Source of the DNA: Diatrype stigma
Taxonomy: Eukaryota > Ascomycota > Sordariomycetes > Xylariales > Diatrypaceae
Direction: 5' to 3'
Assembly (NCBI GenBank): GCA_022225965.2
Contig: JAKJXP020000087.1
Coordinates: forward strand, 124,001 to 188,000
Length of the DNA stretch: 64,000 nucleotides
Positions 24,113-35,100 of the stretch are shown here, one piece after another. The position numbers and the translations under genes are program-made. Below the pieces are notes generated by a model, which was given only the letters and a program-made list of their open reading frames with translations, was not told the DNA's origin and searched no databases. Within the stretch, counting starts at the first letter, position 1, and every line of letters starts with the position of its first letter.

Positions 24113-25164
24113 TTTCTTGGAAAGCGACAAGCTAGCTTGAATGCGACAGCGCAGTTGAGAGTAGACACAATTTTCGATGGTCAAGTGACGGTCGTGATGG
24201 GGAGAGCGCAGTGCATGTCTGTAAATGCTGGATATTAGGTTACTAGGTCACCAGGTCACCAGTTACCAAGTTGGTAGAAGTAGAGTTAAGGTGGTTGATG
24301 GTTGATGGTTCAGTTGGCACAACGAGGGTGTTAATGGGGATCCTAAGAGACACAATTTGTTTGATTCTTATCCCCTATCACGACCACCTCATTGGTTTAT
24401 CGTCGCGGGCACAAACTGGGAGGAAGGTGGCGTAATTGAAGCAATTCATCTCCAGTCCAACCTTCCAGCTCAGATTCAGTTCCATCCACCTGCGTTCATT
24501 CAGGCAAGGAGCAGGTAGGTAGGTATGTATGTAGGTATGTATGTACAGTACATAGTATCAGTACACCACAGCCCTCTGGCAGGAACCCAGGCAGCATGCA
24601 AGGCTGACAGCCTAGAAGCCTAGGTGCTTTCAAGGAGCTCCTTTCAAGGTTGTATAGCTACTGCAGCTAAGCAGCTGATAGCCTATCACGCCTAACAATC
24701 TTCAAGTTGCTTGTGTCTTGTACCTATGCAAGTGTTAAGGCGCCCACCACATGAGCTTGGAGGACCACTGCTCTAGATGTGCATACATCCAATACATACA
24801 TGTAACTATTTAGGTGCACACATGCAGACCTACTATGTAGATGGAATGAATGTTCCTACATTTCCAACTGCTTGCCATCAGTTACAGGACATATCGATAT
24901 GTTTTATAACTTGGAAGTCAAGGAAGTCCACCACCCCAAAGTGAAGGACAATTCGTCATGAGATATATGCATTGCTGTTTGCTACATCTTTATGCTTCTG
25001 TACGGTACCTATATGGGGTACATATAGTCTCAAAGCCCAGTAACCACCCCAAGCGTTCAGTTTCAACATCAATCTGAAAGGCAGTAGCTAATAAGTTGCA
25101 TGCCCATACCCTCTCCATCCATTGTGGCTTGCTTTTGCTAAACCTCTTCCCCTCACAAGTTGGT
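24113..25164. other. intergenic between ARP5 and DAD4
   Basis: No gene was recognised. It includes the ARP5 promoter and DAD4 3' end, and a GTAGGTATGTAT-type stretch at 24510-24560. Confidence 0.5.
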
Positions 25165-25657
25165 TCATGAAGGCTCTTTCAAGTTGTCGGTAGCTATAGC
25201 ACATATTAGCACAATGTCCAAGCAAAAAGAAGTTATAGGGGCTGGTGAGAGGGAGAGCAAAATACCTTCCAAATGAAATAGAACGTTGGATTGGTAGTTC
25301 TTGAACATCTGGGCAACGAGCTCGATGTTCATATTCTGGACATTGATCTCCTATATCACAACCTCAGTGCCTACTGGTGCCAAACAAATAATCTTGTGGA
25401 GCCAGAAGCTGTAACATACCTGGAGGCTTTTGTTCATAACCACGATAGCTTCATTGAGTTTCTCCTGCGATTGCGCTATAAGTCATGTTTACGAGGGCAA
25501 TGGCGATGGCGGGGCCGGTGCTAGGCAGTATTCCCACTTACAACATTGGTGATGATACGCGACAGCAGAAGGTTCTGCTGGTGCTCGTGAGGACTTTCCT
25601 AGATTGTGTTAGGTCAAGAATCAAAGTCTGTTATATGAAGTATTCATTACATACCAT
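25165..25657 (-). CDS. DAD4: DASH complex subunit Dad4 (outer kinetochore), five exons
   Basis: Dad4 is a small subunit of the DASH/Dam1 ring that couples kinetochores to microtubules. The gene is split so finely that no single ORF reveals it. Exons: 25655-25657 (the ATG alone), 25542-25598, 25420-25464, 25266-25350 and 25165-25193. The introns of 52-77 nt have GTATGT, GTAAGT, GTATGT and GTATTT donors and TAG or CAG acceptors. The joined product is 72 aa, exactly the usual Dad4 length: it begins [16 protein letters not shown], continues [15 protein letters not shown] and [19 protein letters not shown], and ends [12 protein letters not shown]. Every junction is in phase. IES6 lies divergently upstream, 367 bp away. 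Confidence 0.93.
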
Positions 25658-26024
25658 GGCAACGGGCTATCTTTGTCAAATCGAGTTGATGAAGTATGAT
25701 TGCAACAGTGCAGGTGAACTTGTAAGTTGGTGTTGATAACTCAAGCAGCAGTCTTTTAGTGCTAGTGCCAAGTTTTGATTGGCCCAGGCAAGCTCGTCGA
25801 GCTTGATTGTACTATACCTAAGTATATACCTAAGTAGCTACATACAGCACCTACAGTACTGGAGATAACTGTCATGCCCCAGCCAGCTCGGAATATTCCA
25901 ACTTCAAACACTGCCTCCTACAATCTCGCCTATCACACACTCAAGGTAGGCAAGCCCGCCACACCAAAACAACCAGGCAAGCATACACGCCGAGCCGAAG
26001 CAAATTGCTCCATCGCCAGCAAAG
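25658..26024. promoter_or_regulatory. shared divergent promoter region of DAD4 and IES6
   Basis: 367 bp separate the two start codons. It holds TACCTAAGTA-type repeats near 25815-25840 and no gene. A bidirectional promoter is an inference from the arrangement. Confidence 0.5.
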
Positions 26025-26669
26025 ATGGCTGCCCCGACCGAAGCCCAGATCGCGCACCAAGAGCTCATCGACAAGCTCGACATTCACTCCGTCCACAAGA
26101 GCTTCCGAAACCCGCACTGGAAGCCGAACCAGCGACGCAACAAGAACATCAAGACGATCCTGGGCGACGCCTCGCGCAAGGAGGCCATGTCCATCAACGC
26201 CACGCCCCAGGACCCCAACAGCGGCACCGTCACGCCCGGCGGCGCCGGCGCCGGCGCCGGCGGAGACAAGGACGACGGTCTCTCCACGAGCGGCAGCTCG
26301 ACGCCCGTCGCAGCCGCCACTAACAGCAGCGGCAGCGCCGGCGACAGCTTGCAGCCGAACCTCGCGCAGGCGTCGCGCAGCCTGTCGAAGCTCGTGCTGG
26401 AGAAGAACATGCGGCAGAACGGGGGCGGCGGCGGCGGCGGCGCAACTGCCTCGGCGCCCAGCGCCACGTACACGAACATCGAGTCGGCGCCCTCGCTCGC
26501 GCACACGAAGCGCTACTGCGACGTTACGGGCCTCCCGGCGCCGTATCTCGACCCCAAGAGCCGGCTGCGGTATCACGACAAGGAGGTGTTCGCCTTCATC
26601 CGCTCGCTTCCGCAGGGCATCCCAGAGCAGTACCTGGAGGCTAGAGGTGCGCACACGGTCTTGAAGTGA
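26025..26669 (+). CDS. IES6: INO80 complex subunit Ies6 (YL1 C-terminal domain protein)
   Basis: Ies6 binds Arp5 and helps INO80 engage nucleosomes. One intronless ORF gives 214 aa. The N-terminus (HKSFRNPHWKPNQRRNKNIK, about residues 24-43) and the C-terminal YL1_C domain (KRYCDVTGLPAPYLDPKSRL to VFAFIRSLP, about residues 162-205) match the family. Between them is a low-complexity stretch of Gly/Ala/Ser/Thr from GC-rich simple sequence, including a run of seven glycines. The start has the favourable context CAAAGATGG. Its partner ARP5 lies about 1.9 kb away on the other strand, with DAD4 between. Confidence 0.94.
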   Translation: MAAPTEAQIAHQELIDKLDIHSVHKSFRNPHWKPNQRRNKNIKTILGDASRKEAMSINATPQDPNSGTVTPGGAGAGAGGDKDDGLSTSGSSTPVAAATNSSGSAGDSLQPNLAQASRSLSKLVLEKNMRQNGGGGGGGATASAPSATYTNIESAPSLAHTKRYCDVTGLPAPYLDPKSRLRYHDKEVFAFIRSLPQGIPEQYLEARGAHTVLK

Positions 26670-28145
26670 ACGAGGGTGGCGCTTCGACACCACATACAAC
26701 AGCAGTTTGGCTCTACGGGAAAAAGAGGCAAAGGGAGGAACATTCTATCTTGGGAGTTGGCTTCGCATGGACGGAGCTGCTTCTACACCTTTCCGATCCG
26801 ACCCTTGGGTGTCATTTTAAGTGACCATTCACAACCAAAGACTACCTGGCAGAAACGCGGCTACACGAATGTCGCGAGCACAATAACATCGCATGCATAC
26901 TACTACGGGTGGACGGAACTGGGGCAGGAGGGGAGGGGGGGTTGTGCATTAAGTGATGGCTATATAAGATGTTTGACCGACGAAGTCAAGCCTATCCTAC
27001 GCACCAGACGCCTCTCGGCGACGGGATGACAGGATACGCTCCGGCTTAAACCGTGATCGGAGTAGGGTTTGCTTTCTGCCTGTAACTGACGGGTACCGGA
27101 GAGGAATGGGGAGTCACTCTCAGTGACCATAGCCCGAAGGCTAAGGACGCCGCGGCATGTATCATAATACTACTTGATAAACTGGGAGGCACGGATTCCG
27201 TGCATGGAGGAATGAGATCTGAGAGCGGGCGTTGGTTGCTAGTGATACAAGGCATTTCTGACCTTATGGCTGCCCTTTGATTACCTCGAAGCTGTCTTTG
27301 GAGTCTTGTAATGATTGCGATGTTTCGAGCTTGCTCTTCCTAACTCATATAGGGTAGAGCTGATGACACTGATCTCCTTGTCTTTCACATTGTATCACGA
27401 ACTCGGTCCGACGACAATTATGAATGAGTGATCTCAGCAAACAACCCGCATACCTCTTATTCATGACCAGATGTCATGAGAATTCCGGCTAATTTAAGAC
27501 GGCGTGGAGGTTGTCGCTGTAAATAGGCAGCTCGGTTGAGTTGGTAAGAAAAACACATGAGAAAATTGGGAAAAAAAAGGTAGGCAAAACTGGTGGCTGG
27601 AGTGAAACCAACACCGATAAGGAGGCTGATTACGAATGAGTACTACGTAGCGGGCTTCGTCCCTCCACTAAACTTGCGGCAGCGACTACTCACTATTTTG
27701 CTGTTACCCATTGTGTATTCAAGGTTGTACTTCGTAGGAGCGACCTTAGCGTGCCTGCCGCGACAGGGATGCAGGTGATCTCTAACTAGGCAATTAGGTA
27801 ACCGGGCTTGGGTTGCACCCTGGAACCTGTTAGCTACGGGTAGCCCCAACCTTGAAGCTGCATGCAGCGTGACAGCCAAAAAATCGCCAATCGACAAGGA
27901 CCTCGTGTCGTTTCCTACCGATGAAAACACATGTCCATTCACATTCAGATCCAATATCGAACGAGCCCCCCAGATTCAAGAAACGGCATGGTCCACCTGT
28001 CTAAACTATAGACAACCAACCACTCGATCCAGAGCCGACGACCACGTTCCTGCCCTGAAGCCGAAATTCTGCTGCAGTTGGACGGAGGGACAGACAGACG
28101 GACGAATAGACAGACAAATAGACAAGAACTACAAAGATGCCCACA
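26670..28145. other. intergenic between IES6 and GOT1
   Basis: No gene was recognised. It holds the IES6 3' UTR and the GOT1 promoter; a run of GACAGACA-like units lies at 28080-28125 just before the GOT1 start. Confidence 0.5.
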
Positions 28146-29027
28146 ATGTGGTTATCAGACTCCCAAAGTGAGAGAGCTCTCGTGACCACAGCACCACCCG
28201 CGACCCTACCTTCCAATTGAGAAAGGCAGGATTTGCAGGAGAGATAGAGAAAGAGAGAGAGAGAATGCGCCGACTGACAATGCCACAGAGATCGGAGTCG
28301 CCTTCTGCTCAGGAGGTGGGTTTTGCTGCGCTGCATTATGAAGGCAACACGTGAGCTCTGGAAGTGCTGACGGGAAACCCCCCTTTTCCTTCCCCTGAAT
28401 TCAGGAGGTTTCTTCTTGATCGGAGGAGTAATGCTGTTCTTTGATCGAGCGATGTGAGTCAGTCGCGGACCTCTGTTGTAGCAGGGCGCAAACCTAGCAC
28501 CTCCCCCATACGCGTAATCGGCCTTAAGCTGACCAGGCTGTCTTCTATCCAGGCTTGCGATGGGAAATGTATGTTCTCTCTGCTTTACTTACCCCGTGCC
28601 GCCTACTCACCCACCAACCCGCGCGAGCAAGCGCGCATCCCTCCCCCCTATCTCGAAATAAATAGCAACCCATCAATCAATTGCTCAATGCCCCTCCAAC
28701 TCACTCGGTGAACCAAACCACGCGAAACAGATCCTGTTCCTCATCGGCCTCACCATCATCATCGGCCCGCAGAAGACGCTGCTGTTCTTCGCGCGGAAGC
28801 AGAAGGCCAAGGGCACGGCGGCCTTCTTCGGCGGCCTGCTGCTGATCCTGCTGCGGTGGCCGCTCATCGGCTTCTGCGTCGAGCTGTACGGCATCTTCGT
28901 CCTCTTCGGCGACTTCCTCGGCACCATCGCCGCCTTCGCGCGCAACGTGCCCGTCGTCGGCCCCTACATCAGCGTCCTCGTCGACCGCTCGGGCCTGGGC
29001 CGGCGGAACGCCGAGCTGCCGGTATAA
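28146..29027 (+). CDS. GOT1: Golgi transport protein Got1
   Basis: Got1 is a small four-pass membrane protein acting in ER-Golgi vesicle traffic. There are five exons: 28146-28167, 28289-28315, 28405-28453, 28553-28568 and 28731-29027, giving 136 aa (yeast 138). The spliced protein begins MWLSDSQKIGVAFCSGG, continues FFLIGGVMLFFDRAMLAMGN and ILFLIGLTIIIGPQKTLLFF, and ends NAELPV, matching family landmarks (MWL start, FDRA, ILFLIG, GPQKT, VPVVGP). The second intron-exon boundary has a clear GACTGAC branch site. An in-frame ATG three codons upstream (28137) is possible, but MWL is the family start. Only the last exon forms a longer ORF, and it opens inside the protein. Confidence 0.95.
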
Positions 29028-29838
29028 AGACAGGGCAGGGCAGGGCAGGCGATAGAACGAAGAAGAAAAGGGAAAAAGAAACAGAACAAAAACAGATAAT
29101 GAGAGAGCGTTCAACCTCGGTGCTAGTCTAGTAGAGTGAACGCAGTAGAAGAAGGGCCTGCTCTTCCTCTTCTATTCTTTTTTCTGCGCTACGGTCCGCC
29201 TTTTCTGGCTACGGTCTGCCAGAGGCGGCTGAGTCGCGGGTTTCTATCCATATGATGCACGCCTGTAATGAGTAAGGTGAGGCGCGAAGGGATAGTCTAC
29301 ACTACACTTGTATGATATAAGTACATGAATTCGTCTCATAGAGTGGAGGACGGCGTCAAAGTTCGGGAATGATGGGTATACCCAAAGGCACGTTAGAGGA
29401 GCACATGATTCTTAATGAAGTGGCTGAAGAGATGTCCTGAAAAGAAAGGAGGCGGGGGCAAGGGGGAGGACATGTGGTTCATGTGGGAAAACAGGCCATC
29501 GTTTCTCATTTGCATATACAGAATCCTAAAGGAGGAAGTCCGGAATACATGTGGTTTTCTCCAGTGGGATCGAAGCAACCTCAAACCCGGCCCAGGCGGT
29601 TTGCGTGTCCTCCATCGTTGTGAAAAGATCTAGAAGATTATGCTCTCTCTACCCCCTCCTTGCACCGTGATGCTCTCAGCACCACAGGTTTCGTCTGTCC
29701 TCTTCGCGCATACGTAGTCCCAGCTCCCTAGCATCACGACGAGCCCCCACCACACACACACACAGACCAGAGGCTACGAGAGCCCCGTTTCGTCCACGAC
29801 CCGCATCGCATTGTCGCCTGCGCATACACACCGCCTTC
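29028..29838. other. intergenic between convergent GOT1 and profilin
   Basis: No gene was seen. The first part is the GOT1 3' UTR with GGGCA repeats near 29030-29050, and the right part is the profilin 3' UTR. Confidence 0.5.
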
Positions 29839-30722
29839 CTAGTACCCGACCTTGATGAGATAGTCGGCAAGAGCCTCGACGGTCTGCGCCGCGTTGCCTG
29901 CTTGTACATGCTCGGGGTAGTGGCCTACTAGGATGGCCTGCTTCGTCTTGACGACAACTATGCCGGTCTTGCCCTGTATAGTTTGCAGGTCTTCGGTCAG
30001 ACAAAAGGAACAAGAAAAAAAGGGGGAAGGCATGTGATGCGCATTATATAAAGGGGAGGGAGGGGCCGAGAATCACGGAGGGTTCGTGTGACGCACCTGT
30101 CTGCAGTACATGCTTCGCTCGTCGATCTTGGTCACGACGTACCGCTCGCTGTTGACGTGCACACCCTCGGCATGGGCCTTGTCGACGGCGGCACCTGTGG
30201 CGTTGAGGATGCTCGCGAGGTTCTTCATCTCGGCTGCTTGGACCTGCTCGTTTATAAGGCGGTCAGCAGCTGTCTCCCAGTTTGGATGGTGACGATAGTG
30301 TATAGTATGGTACGGCACGGCACGGCACGGCTCAGCATGGCATTGTATAGGAATATAATGACGCTTGGGGGGGCAGCCGGGTGACCGGGTGGAGTAATAT
30401 AGGGAGGGTGGTTCAGTACCGAGAAACCGCTGGTGGCAGCCCAAACACTGTCGCCGGCGGCGCTGATGATAGCGGCCTTGTCGATGTGACCGCTGCCAAC
30501 AAGGCTGTTGTTTCCAAGGTTAGTTCTTGCTGGTCAAGTCCCAAGGGGATGATAGACAAAGGGGGCCAGTCGTACCTGGAGTCAACGTAGGCTACATGAT
30601 AGCACAAGAGTCAGTCAGCCAGTCCGTTCCGTCAAAGTCAGCCCTACGACGATGGCCGGTTTCCAAGCCCTCCTCCGAAGGTGGGGTAGTTAGTTGGGAA
30701 AAGCGTTACCTTGCCACGACAT
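29839..30722 (-). CDS. PFY1: Profilin
   Basis: Profilin binds actin monomers, polyproline and phosphoinositides and controls actin assembly. There are five exons: 30710-30722, 30576-30591, 30420-30504, 30097-30243 and 29839-29973, giving 131 aa. The spliced protein begins MSWQAYVDSSLVGSGHIDK and includes AAGDSVWAATSGF, the central SERYVVTKIDERSMYCRQ strand, KTGIVVVKTKQAILVGHY, and the C-terminal ALADYLIKVGY. All junctions are in phase (donors GTAACG, GTACGA, GTACTG, GTGCGT). The first two exons are only 13 and 16 nt. The N- and C-terminal aromatic residues of the polyproline site are present. Confidence 0.96.
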
Positions 30723-31153
30723 GGTGGTTGCTGATATATGTGTAGATGCGGGAGAGAAGGAAAGGCGAACGGTTCCGTGGGATAAAGGGAGCTAGGTAGC
30801 TGATAGAACGGCGGGATGATACGAGAAGAAAGCTTGAGCTAGGCACTCGACAGGTTCGCAAAGTTTGAGGTTGAAAGATTGTTGACTGGGTAGAAGGTTG
30901 TGTCGCCTTTAACGGGGTCGGAGGAGGTGAGGTGGTGGTTGTGGATGCTTCTACTGAAGGTTATGGCGCGGGTACGTGCCTAACATACCGCACAATAGGA
31001 GGGGCAGAGGGGCTGAGGGGCCATCTCATCTTGTGTCTTGCCCGTCCTGCCTGGCTTCGGTCCTAGCCAACCCGCCAACTAGGCTAGGTACTAACTATAG
31101 GTAGGTACTATGTAGTAATACCTTATTGCCTGGGCCACAGCTGCTACTACCTA
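30723..31153. other. profilin upstream region, left flank of the TIR element
   Basis: No gene was seen. It is G-rich and includes short CTAGGTA motifs near 31080-31110. The TA at 31152-31153 is the left copy of the element's target duplication. Confidence 0.5.
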
Positions 31154-31198
31154 CCTTACCGCGCGGGGGGGGTTTTTAGAGACGGTCCCGGGGATCGA
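31154..31198 (+). repeat. left terminal inverted repeat, 45 bp
   Basis: It reads CCTTACCGCGC, eight Gs, five Ts, then AGAGACGGTCCC and GGGGATCGA. It is identical to the reverse complement of 32064-32108. Confidence 0.95.
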
Positions 31199-31447
31199 AT
31201 CCAGCAGTGGGGACGGTCCTTGGTTGAGGACTTTCAAAAGACTGACTAGCGGCCAAGACGATTTTTACTTAAGAGACGGTCTTAAAATTTCAAGACGGTC
31301 TTGAATTTTAAAGACGGTCTTAAATTAATATATAATTTCTTAAAAAAAAGAATTTATTTATACGGTAATTTATTTATACGGTATAATTATAAGCGGTATT
31401 TAATTATATAAGATTATATTACGTTATTAAGTATAAAGATTATTTTT

Positions 31448-31516
31448 ACGGTCGGGATTCGAACCCTGCACTTACGGTTTACAGCTTAAGGTTTAACCAT
31501 TACGCCAATCAGAAAT
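31448..31516 (-). ncRNA. degenerate tRNA-like / SINE-head region with Pol III A and B boxes
   Basis: On the - strand, TGGCGTAATGG (31497-31507) fits the Pol III A box and GGTTCGAATCC (31455-31465) is a perfect B box, with about 31 nt between them as in tRNA genes. A CTGTAAA stretch sits where an anticodon loop would be. The acceptor ends do not pair and the T stem has only three good pairs, so it is not a working tRNA. It looks like the tRNA-related head of a SINE captured inside the TIR element. Confidence 0.55.
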
Positions 31517-31599
31517 TTACTACTAGTCACACAGTCACATACAAGCACCTAGCTTATTTGTTTATATATAGCCACCTACAGCCCAGGTTTTGCCGGTGC

Positions 31600-31845
31600 A
31601 GGTCAGCTGTAGCAATACAGCTGTAGCAATACAGCTGTAGCAATACAGCTGTATATACGTATTATAGCAGCGCAGCTGTAGGTGCTGTAGCAGTGCAATT
31701 GTAGGTGCAATTGTAGGTGCAGCTGTAGGTATAATTGTAGGTGCAGCTGTAGGTGCAGCTGTAGGTGCAGCTGTAGGTGCAGCTGTAGGTGTGCAGCTGT
31801 AGGTGCAGCTGTAGGTGTGCAGCTGTAGGTGCAATTATAAGTGTA
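31600..31845. repeat. CAGCTG-rich minisatellite
   Basis: About three AGCAATACAGCTGT units (31605-31650) are followed by an array of 12-bp GCAGCTGTAGGT units and variants (GCAATTGTAGGT, or with an extra GT) to about 31845. It lies inside the TIR element. The 12-bp period keeps frames open on both strands, producing false repetitive ORFs. Confidence 0.92.
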
Positions 31846-32063
31846 GCACTGTAATTTGGGTGGGTGATTTATACAGACGGTCTGGGCAGCCGGAAACGGT
31901 CTTGGACTTAAAGTGGTCCTAGGGATCAATTCGGTGAAAAAGTGACTTCCGTCCGGTGACGGTGGCCAGGTGTTGGCATGGGCTTATATGGGTGATTATC
32001 CCCAGGATCATGTCGGATATTTGGAGACCAGCACCAAATTTTGTAACTATCCCTAGCGCCGTA

Positions 32064-32108
32064 TCGATCCCCGGGACCGTCTCTAAAAACCCCCCCCGCG
32101 CGGTAAGG
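32064..32108 (-). repeat. right terminal inverted repeat, 45 bp
   Basis: Exact inverse of 31154-31198; flanked on the outside by TA (32109-32110). Confidence 0.95.
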
Positions 32109-35100
32109 TACATGTAGGTATGAGGTATGTACCTAGGTAACTAGTAAGTAACCGGCCTAAGGCCTTAACAGTTTCTCAGGTTGCAAAATTTCGAGCGGGC
32201 GGGTAAGGGGAGGACGCATGCATGCCCCACCAAATGCTGCTCTTTCTCTTTCTTTGTTACCTACCCGCTAGACTACATACCTCCAGCTGTATGTCTGAAG
32301 CTACCACATGTTAATTGCATCGAAGAAAAACGTGTGCTACCTACATGTACAATACATGCATACATCCATAATATCCATATGTGTCCACGGGTGCGGTATG
32401 CGACGCCGGGTTGTTTGCCTTTCCGTTCTTTGTTGACCTGCCCAACCGCTTGTTGCCATGTATGCGCATATGTAGGTACCTATAGCCATTTACCGCAATA
32501 CCTACGTACCTCATAGGGATATAGTCACCAAGTTTGCCTCTAAAGTATATGACGTAACTCTGCGACGAGCTTTATTCATGCCGAGCTGCAATGACCGCTG
32601 GGTAGCTACTGGCTGGGTAGCTACTGCGCCGTAGTCTTCAGACGATGGAATCCGAGGCTCGGATACAGGCTGAAGTCTGTCTCCCATGAAACAATTTCGT
32701 CATATGTCAGCCACAGTTGCTCACAGATTTACCCCGCCAACATCCTTACAGGGTGTAGTGTAGGTGTCCGTGGGTGTCCTCCAGGGCTGTGGGCTGTGGG
32801 CTGTGGGCTGTGAGCCTGTGAATATAAGTAGGCGGGGCTGCCACGTTACCGCCGTTCCTCAGAGCTGGTCAAACCCGATTTATATAGATTGGCATTATTC
32901 AGCTTCCTCTTCCATAGGCTGTGAATACTTATCGTGTTGCATGCGATAGGATTCCTATCTGTCACCGTCACCACCGCTCATTTCCACACCGTCTTCTTGG
33001 AAGAGAGTTGCCATTTCACGTCGAGTCTTAAGGGGTCTGCTTGTTTCAAGGCTTGGCATCCTTCTCACCTCTCTTGCTCAACATGATACACTGAAACACT
33101 CCATCTGACACATTCGGACGAACAGTCAAGCAACCCTTGTCTTGATGGCACCTTGACACAACCAACGGTCATTCTCAGGTCGATCTCAGCTATGCTATCA
33201 AATTACTCCTATGCATTTCAGTTACTCAGACGGTGGTTACTGAAACCTTGTCGTAAGCGCGATTACATGCAGCCCTTTGTCTCGATGAAAGTCATATCGA
33301 GATTTTAATCTCTACGACGTCGAACGCTGCTTCTATGACGGATTTTCGACTGTTTTGAATTACTTTCACCAACAGAAGAATACGAGGACTACGATATTCT
33401 CGCATGCTTCAACATATTTGTCGTTATGCTCCTATGTCCACATCAGGTATCCAGGATATGGCCTTTTGTTTGAGGGCAAGTGGCCTCGTCTACAAAGCTT
33501 GACTGCCCCCGTCACTCTATCTATGGGTGTAGTACGCCTACTATTTCTTTTTTGCTTTGGAAATAATCGTACACCGGGCTGTGAAGGCATCTTACCCTCC
33601 TTTTGTTTTGCCTTGCCAAGTTAATAAGTTATAAACTTCTGACAATGACAACGCCATAATACCGTGGTTTCTCAGCACTACTCATTATTTGCTGTCGCTA
33701 CTAGCCAGCCCGGTTTCGTTGAGAGTCATCACACCCGTATAATTAAGGGGCGGCGGTAATAGCTAGGCTGAAGAGACTACGTATGTCGTACCACACACTC
33801 ATATAACGCATAATCTTCGAATTTAACCTCCTGGCTGGCTGGCTGTATGGGCGTGGTGAACCTCATGCGGGTAAGGTTGAATTGCGCTGGTCAGTCCTCA
33901 ATGCATACATAGATCGTGTGATGATGGTATCGAAGCCAGTATATATCCTCTCTGGAACCTCTTCACAAGTCCCAGATTTAACCGCTCGAATCGACGAGGA
34001 CCCGGGTTAGATCGCCTCGGCCGATCGATCACGTTGACCTTCCAGACAAGAGCCACCTGCCAAGTTTCGAATAGAGATCAGGCGGGGAATACCAGTTCAG
34101 ACTGCTGGTAGCAACTTTGGCTTGATATATGCGGTCTTGCGAAGAACTAAATAACCTCGATATTTCGACATTCCTAGGGCTTGGGAGAGATCCCTTACAA
34201 GGTTGTGTACTTTACTCCTAGTCAACTTGGCGACTGCCGGCCGATTTGCCTAGCCCCGTAACTCGTAAGCGATCGGGCCATAAACCCAGATCAAGGAAAC
34301 ACGGAAACACGCGTGCAGTTGCCCCAGATTCTAAAACTTTAGGGGGAGTTAGCCTTACTTTATAGGGCCACTTGTGAAACTCGAAGTGTATAATGCCTAC
34401 CCGATTATTACAACCACTTAGCACCCGTATTATCGGCAGCGGTCGGCTATTTTACGTACAATACCTACAGGGATTATTTTCTAAAGCATTCGCACCTCAT
34501 TAGATCGTGTCTTCCAATATACGTATACGATATGGCCCGAACAAAACGAACAGAACGTCTAAGCTTCGATTTATTGTATAATGGATTCAGGTGCATGCCA
34601 TGGTAGGTGATTTGCATGAGATATGCATAGCCAGAAACTGAGCAATTCACGGTCTATCCAAAATGAGTTCCTATATATGGTAGGGCAGGTAGGTAATACT
34701 TCAACACCACTGGCCAGACCGCCGTTTGAGCAGATGAAGTATAGCCGTTAATAAACCTGCCAACTAGCACTGGCTAGCTGTTGTAGTCACAGGCTTCATA
34801 ATGCACTCGTAGCAGTCAAACGAATTATACGCATATACCGTACCTGCCCATAATCAGACGCCTTCAGCTCACCTCACCTCACCTCTCTGCCTTTTCCGTT
34901 TTCCTGATGGAGTGACTTTTTCGTTCTACTCGGGACCCAGCGACACAACATGGACTCGACTCATCTGATTGGACCAAGTGTTCGATCCCGCTGATGGACG
35001 GCTTAACTGGAGCTGTCGGCGGGATATGAGAGCATTCCTATTGGAGAAGCCTCGGAGCCGGACCCGACGTGAACCCCCGAGGCGCATATTCTTGCCTGGT

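Larger units (their letters stand above)
31154..32108. mobile_element. 955-bp non-autonomous TIR element (Tc1/mariner-like, MITE-type)
   Basis: The element is bounded by 45-bp inverted repeats that match perfectly (31154-31198 and 32064-32108), each starting CCTTACCGCGC and followed by eight Gs and five Ts. A TA dinucleotide lies directly outside both ends, as expected for Tc1/mariner-type insertion. No transposase ORF was seen, so it would be mobilised in trans. Inside are seven exact GACGGTC motifs on either strand, an AT-rich stretch (31315-31440), a tRNA-like region with A and B boxes (-), and a CAGCTGTAGGTG minisatellite. Perfect TIRs suggest a fairly recent insertion. The superfamily is inferred from the TA duplication alone. 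Confidence 0.88.

Noticed and set aside
25941..26699. 252-aa open frame on the - strand
   Set aside because: Antisense of IES6 low-complexity GC-rich coding sequence.
31562..31929. Repetitive Ala/Pro/Thr and Leu/Gln/His frames on the - strand
   Set aside because: Products of the 12-bp minisatellite, which keeps all frames open; no start context or splice support.
34218..34424. 68-aa open frame on the - strand in the gene-poor region
   Set aside because: No family recognised, no splice partners and no codon pattern to support it.
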